From CAZADH01 sp964483805 (GTDB lineage: Bacteria; Muiribacteriota; Ozemobacteria; Ozemobacterales; Ozemobacteraceae): a DNA stretch of 8,382 bases. Where the stretch lies: NCBI GenBank assembly GCA_964483805.1, contig CAZADH010000276.1:1-8382 (forward strand). Direction: 5' to 3'. A model generated the notes under the pieces. It saw only the letters and a list, made by a program, of their open reading frames with translations, made no database searches and was not told where the DNA came from. The position numbers and the translations under genes are program-made. Below are positions 6,876-8,382 of this stretch, in pieces; within the stretch, counting starts at the first letter, position 1; the number at the start of each line of letters is the position of its first letter.

Positions 6876-7321
6876 TCCCACGCCGGGAAGAGCTTGCCGT
6901 CTTGGTCGAGACCGTCGGCGACGGCGTCGAGTTGCCGGCCAAGGCGACGCCCGGGGCGGCCGGTTACGATCTGGCCGCGCGGATCAAGGTCACCCTGGCC
7001 CCCGGCGAGAGGGCACTGGTCGGCACCGGTCTGAAACTCGCCATTCCACGGGGGTTCGAGGCGCAGATCCGGCCCCGCTCCGGACTGGCGCTCAAGCACG
7101 GGGTGACGGTGCTCAACACGCCCGGCACCATCGACAGCGATTACCGCGGCGAGGTCGGGGTCATCCTCATCAACCACGGGCACGAACCGTTCGTGATCGA
7201 ACCCGGGATGCGCATCGCCCAGATGGTTTTCCAGCGCGTGCGCGAGGCCAGTTTTGACGCGGTATTGAGCCTCGAGGAAACGCGACGGGGCAAGGGTGGT
7301 TTTGGTTCAACCGGATCCTGA
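6872..7321 (+). CDS. dut: Deoxyuridine 5'-triphosphate nucleotidohydrolase (dUTPase)
   Basis: Hydrolyses dUTP to dUMP and pyrophosphate. This keeps uracil out of DNA and supplies dUMP to thymidylate synthase. The 149-aa length is usual for the cytoplasmic homotrimeric family, and all five motifs are present: PGAAGYDLAA (27-36), RPRSGLA (67-73), NTPGTIDSDYRGE (82-94) with the likely catalytic Asp88 in GTID, RIAQMVF (114-120), and the glycine-rich C-terminal arm RGKGGFGSTG (139-148), which closes over the nucleotide. The ATG at 6872 overlaps the aminotransferase stop by four bases (ATGA), suggesting coupled translation. The same frame is open further upstream inside the aminotransferase gene, but that portion is not dUTPase-like, and ATG 6872 places motif 1 at the usual distance from the N-terminus. 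Confidence 0.97.
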   Translation: MIPRREELAVLVETVGDGVELPAKATPGAAGYDLAARIKVTLAPGERALVGTGLKLAIPRGFEAQIRPRSGLALKHGVTVLNTPGTIDSDYRGEVGVILINHGHEPFVIEPGMRIAQMVFQRVREASFDAVLSLEETRRGKGGFGSTGS

Positions 7322-7325
7322 TCGC

Positions 7326-7359
7326 TGACGAGCACGGCGCAACGACACCGCGATCGTCA
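7326..7359 (+). other. Weak inverted repeat in the dut-dapB gap
   Basis: TGACGA (7326-7331) and TCGTCA (7354-7359) are perfect inverted copies 22 bases apart, just after the dut stop. There is no T-run, so this does not look like an intrinsic terminator. The 83-bp gap has no convincing promoter either; TAGTAT at 7381-7386 could be a -10, but no -35 is properly spaced. dapB may be read from the upstream promoter or from one I cannot recognise. Confidence 0.2.
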
Positions 7360-7392
7360 TCAGGAACAGGTGTTATTACGTAGTATCCCGAT

Positions 7393-7398
7393 GGGAGG
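7393..7398 (+). promoter_or_regulatory. Shine-Dalgarno of dapB
   Basis: GGGAGG, within GGGAGGGAG, lies 6 bases before the dapB ATG at 7405. It is a strong ribosome site that fixes that start. Confidence 0.85.
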
Positions 7399-7404
7399 GA
7401 GTGG

Positions 7405-8169
7405 ATGAGCAAACAAGCCAAGGTGTGTGTGATCGGCTGTCTGGGTAAGACAGGCCAGGTAGTGAGCCGCGGCATCATGGCCAGTCGGCCGTATCGACTC
7501 GCGGCCGGCATCGACATGGCGCAGGTCGGCAGCGACCTGGGCGAGGCCCTCGGGGCTTCCCATCTCGGGGTGCCCATCTCGAACAACCTGCCCACAACGC
7601 TGGCCCAGGAGGAAATCGACTTCGCCATCGACTTCACCAATGCCGATGCGGCGGTGACGAACATCGCGCTGTGCCTGCAAAGCCGCGTTCCGGTGCTGGT
7701 CGGCACCACCGGCCTTCCGGCCGAAGATCTCGAGAAACTGCACAACCTGGCGACCAAAATGAACACACCGGTGCTCGTCGTGCCGAACTTTGCCATTGGA
7801 GCCTTATTGATGATGGAGTTCGCCCGCATTGCCTCGAAGTACATGGCTCAGGCCGAGATCATCGAGATGCACCATCCACAGAAGCTCGACAAGCCGTCGG
7901 GCACGGCGGCCCGCACCCGCGATGTCATGTTGGCCGCCCGGGTCGACAAGCAGGGGCATGCGATCGAGAGCGATGAGACGATGATCCCGATTCATTCGGT
8001 GCGACTCCCCGGGCTCATCGCGCACCAAATGGTGATTTTTGGCGACGTGGGCCAGTCCTTGACCATCCGTCACGATTCGTTCAGTCGCGAGTCATTCATT
8101 CCCGGCGTGTTGCTCGGCCTCGCCCAACTGCCTCAGTGCGAAGGATTGCAGATCGGTTTGCGCCTTTGA
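7405..8169 (+). CDS. dapB: 4-hydroxy-tetrahydrodipicolinate reductase
   Basis: Reduces 4-hydroxy-tetrahydrodipicolinate to tetrahydrodipicolinate with NAD(P)H, a cytoplasmic step toward meso-diaminopimelate (peptidoglycan) and lysine. The 254-aa length is normal for the family. The N-terminal Rossmann domain has GCLGKTG (11-17), with Lys15 where many members have Arg, and GID at the end of the second strand (Asp37), which may favour NADH. GTTGLP (100-105) and VPNFAIG (126-132) are the usual central motifs. The catalytic and substrate segment is EMHHPQKLDKPSGTA (154-168); by alignment with the E. coli enzyme, His156 is the proton donor, with Lys160. SVRLPGLIAHQ (198-208) followed by LTIRHDSFSRESF matches the form I recall from Bacillus-type enzymes rather than the E. 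coli VRAGDIVG form. The start is fixed by a strong ribosome site. Its position downstream of an aminotransferase fits aspartate-family metabolism. Confidence 0.97.
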   Translation: MSKQAKVCVIGCLGKTGQVVSRGIMASRPYRLAAGIDMAQVGSDLGEALGASHLGVPISNNLPTTLAQEEIDFAIDFTNADAAVTNIALCLQSRVPVLVGTTGLPAEDLEKLHNLATKMNTPVLVVPNFAIGALLMMEFARIASKYMAQAEIIEMHHPQKLDKPSGTAARTRDVMLAARVDKQGHAIESDETMIPIHSVRLPGLIAHQMVIFGDVGQSLTIRHDSFSRESFIPGVLLGLAQLPQCEGLQIGLRL

Positions 8170-8227
8170 GTAACCCTGCAACCGAGCGCCGACAACACGA
8201 CCCGCAGGTCAGTGGGGGCCAACCCGC

Positions 8228-8382
8228 ATGTTGATCGAACACACCTACATCCGTGATCTTGGCGGCGAGATACCGCAAGAGAAGTTGCTCGACCTGGCCA
8301 AGCGTTGCGGCGATCCCGTTCCCGAGCCGATCAGCGGCCATTTCAGCGAGTATTTCATCGCTTCCGACGTGCCCGCCGTGCT
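8228..8382 (+). CDS. Unrecognised gene, N-terminal 51 codons only
   Basis: The frame is open from ATG 8228 to the window edge, 58 bases after the dapB stop and on the same strand, so it probably belongs to the same transcription unit. An in-frame TAA at 8171-8173 bounds the N-terminus. GGGGG at 8214-8218 could be a weak ribosome site. The visible product begins MLIEHTYIRDLGGEIPQEKL and looks soluble, with no signal peptide or membrane segment. GEIPQEKLLDLAKRCG loosely resembles the first helix after the metal loop of adenosine deaminase-type amidohydrolases, but the HxH that should precede it is absent. I therefore do not assign a function. Codon choice is GC-rich and like its neighbours. Confidence 0.6.
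   Translation, partial: MLIEHTYIRDLGGEIPQEKLLDLAKRCGDPVPEPISGHFSEYFIASDVPAV

Noticed and set aside
5967..6881. A 304-codon minus-strand frame opposite the aminotransferase
   Set aside because: It is antisense to an aminotransferase with every catalytic motif intact; its composition is a mirror of that gene and it has no recognisable family motif.
7322..7404. Intrinsic terminator or riboswitch between dut and dapB
   Set aside because: Only a 6-bp inverted repeat with a 22-base spacer and no T-run is present, and the gap is too short and unstructured for a lysine riboswitch.
7170..7844. A 224-codon minus-strand frame across dut and dapB
   Set aside because: It spans the antisense of two confidently identified genes and their gap, with no motif of its own.

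Overview
The window comes from a high-GC (roughly 60-65 %, judged by eye) and apparently diderm bacterium. It holds three tandem exported proteins with lipoprotein-type N-termini, beside an ordinary housekeeping cluster. I cannot name the lineage. No rRNA, tRNA, CRISPR, insertion sequence, phage or plasmid signal is visible. The DNA is almost completely coding, and the many long antisense frames are high-GC shadows.

Left two thirds (1-5471, minus strand, read leftwards): three paralogous genes packed head to tail. In transcription order they are 5471..3423 (complete, 682 aa), 3426..1156 (complete, 756 aa) and 1175..<1 (first 391 codons, running off the window edge). The first junction is a 4-base ATGA overlap and the second a 20-base overlap, so they are almost certainly one translationally coupled operon. 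Each protein has the same order of parts: hydrophobic segment ending in a lipobox-like Cys, a carboxypeptidase-regulatory-like beta-sandwich, two fibronectin-III-like domains, then a right-handed parallel beta-helix. The two complete copies end with a 'VDP...DYH..P.SP' tail. They are probably exported and anchored to the envelope, perhaps for binding surface polymers. No enzymatic active site was recognised.

Divergent intergenic region (5472-5645, 174 bp): this separates the lipoprotein operon from the rightward cluster. It contains three short perfect inverted repeats. One of them, TGGCG-N7-CGCCA, straddles a candidate -10 box of the rightward promoter. A textbook Shine-Dalgarno sequence follows.

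Right third (5646-8382, plus strand): a class I PLP-dependent aminotransferase (409 aa), then dut (dUTPase, 149 aa) joined by an ATGA overlap, then dapB (4-hydroxy-tetrahydrodipicolinate reductase, 254 aa) after an 83-bp gap, then the first 51 codons of a gene I do not recognise. The aminotransferase and DapB suggest aspartate-family or diaminopimelate/lysine metabolism. dUTPase removes dUTP and makes dUMP for thymidylate synthesis. The cluster looks like ordinary core metabolism. The unusual material is the paralogous lipoprotein trio, its internal cysteine and asparagine ladders, and the odd N-terminus of the middle paralogue.
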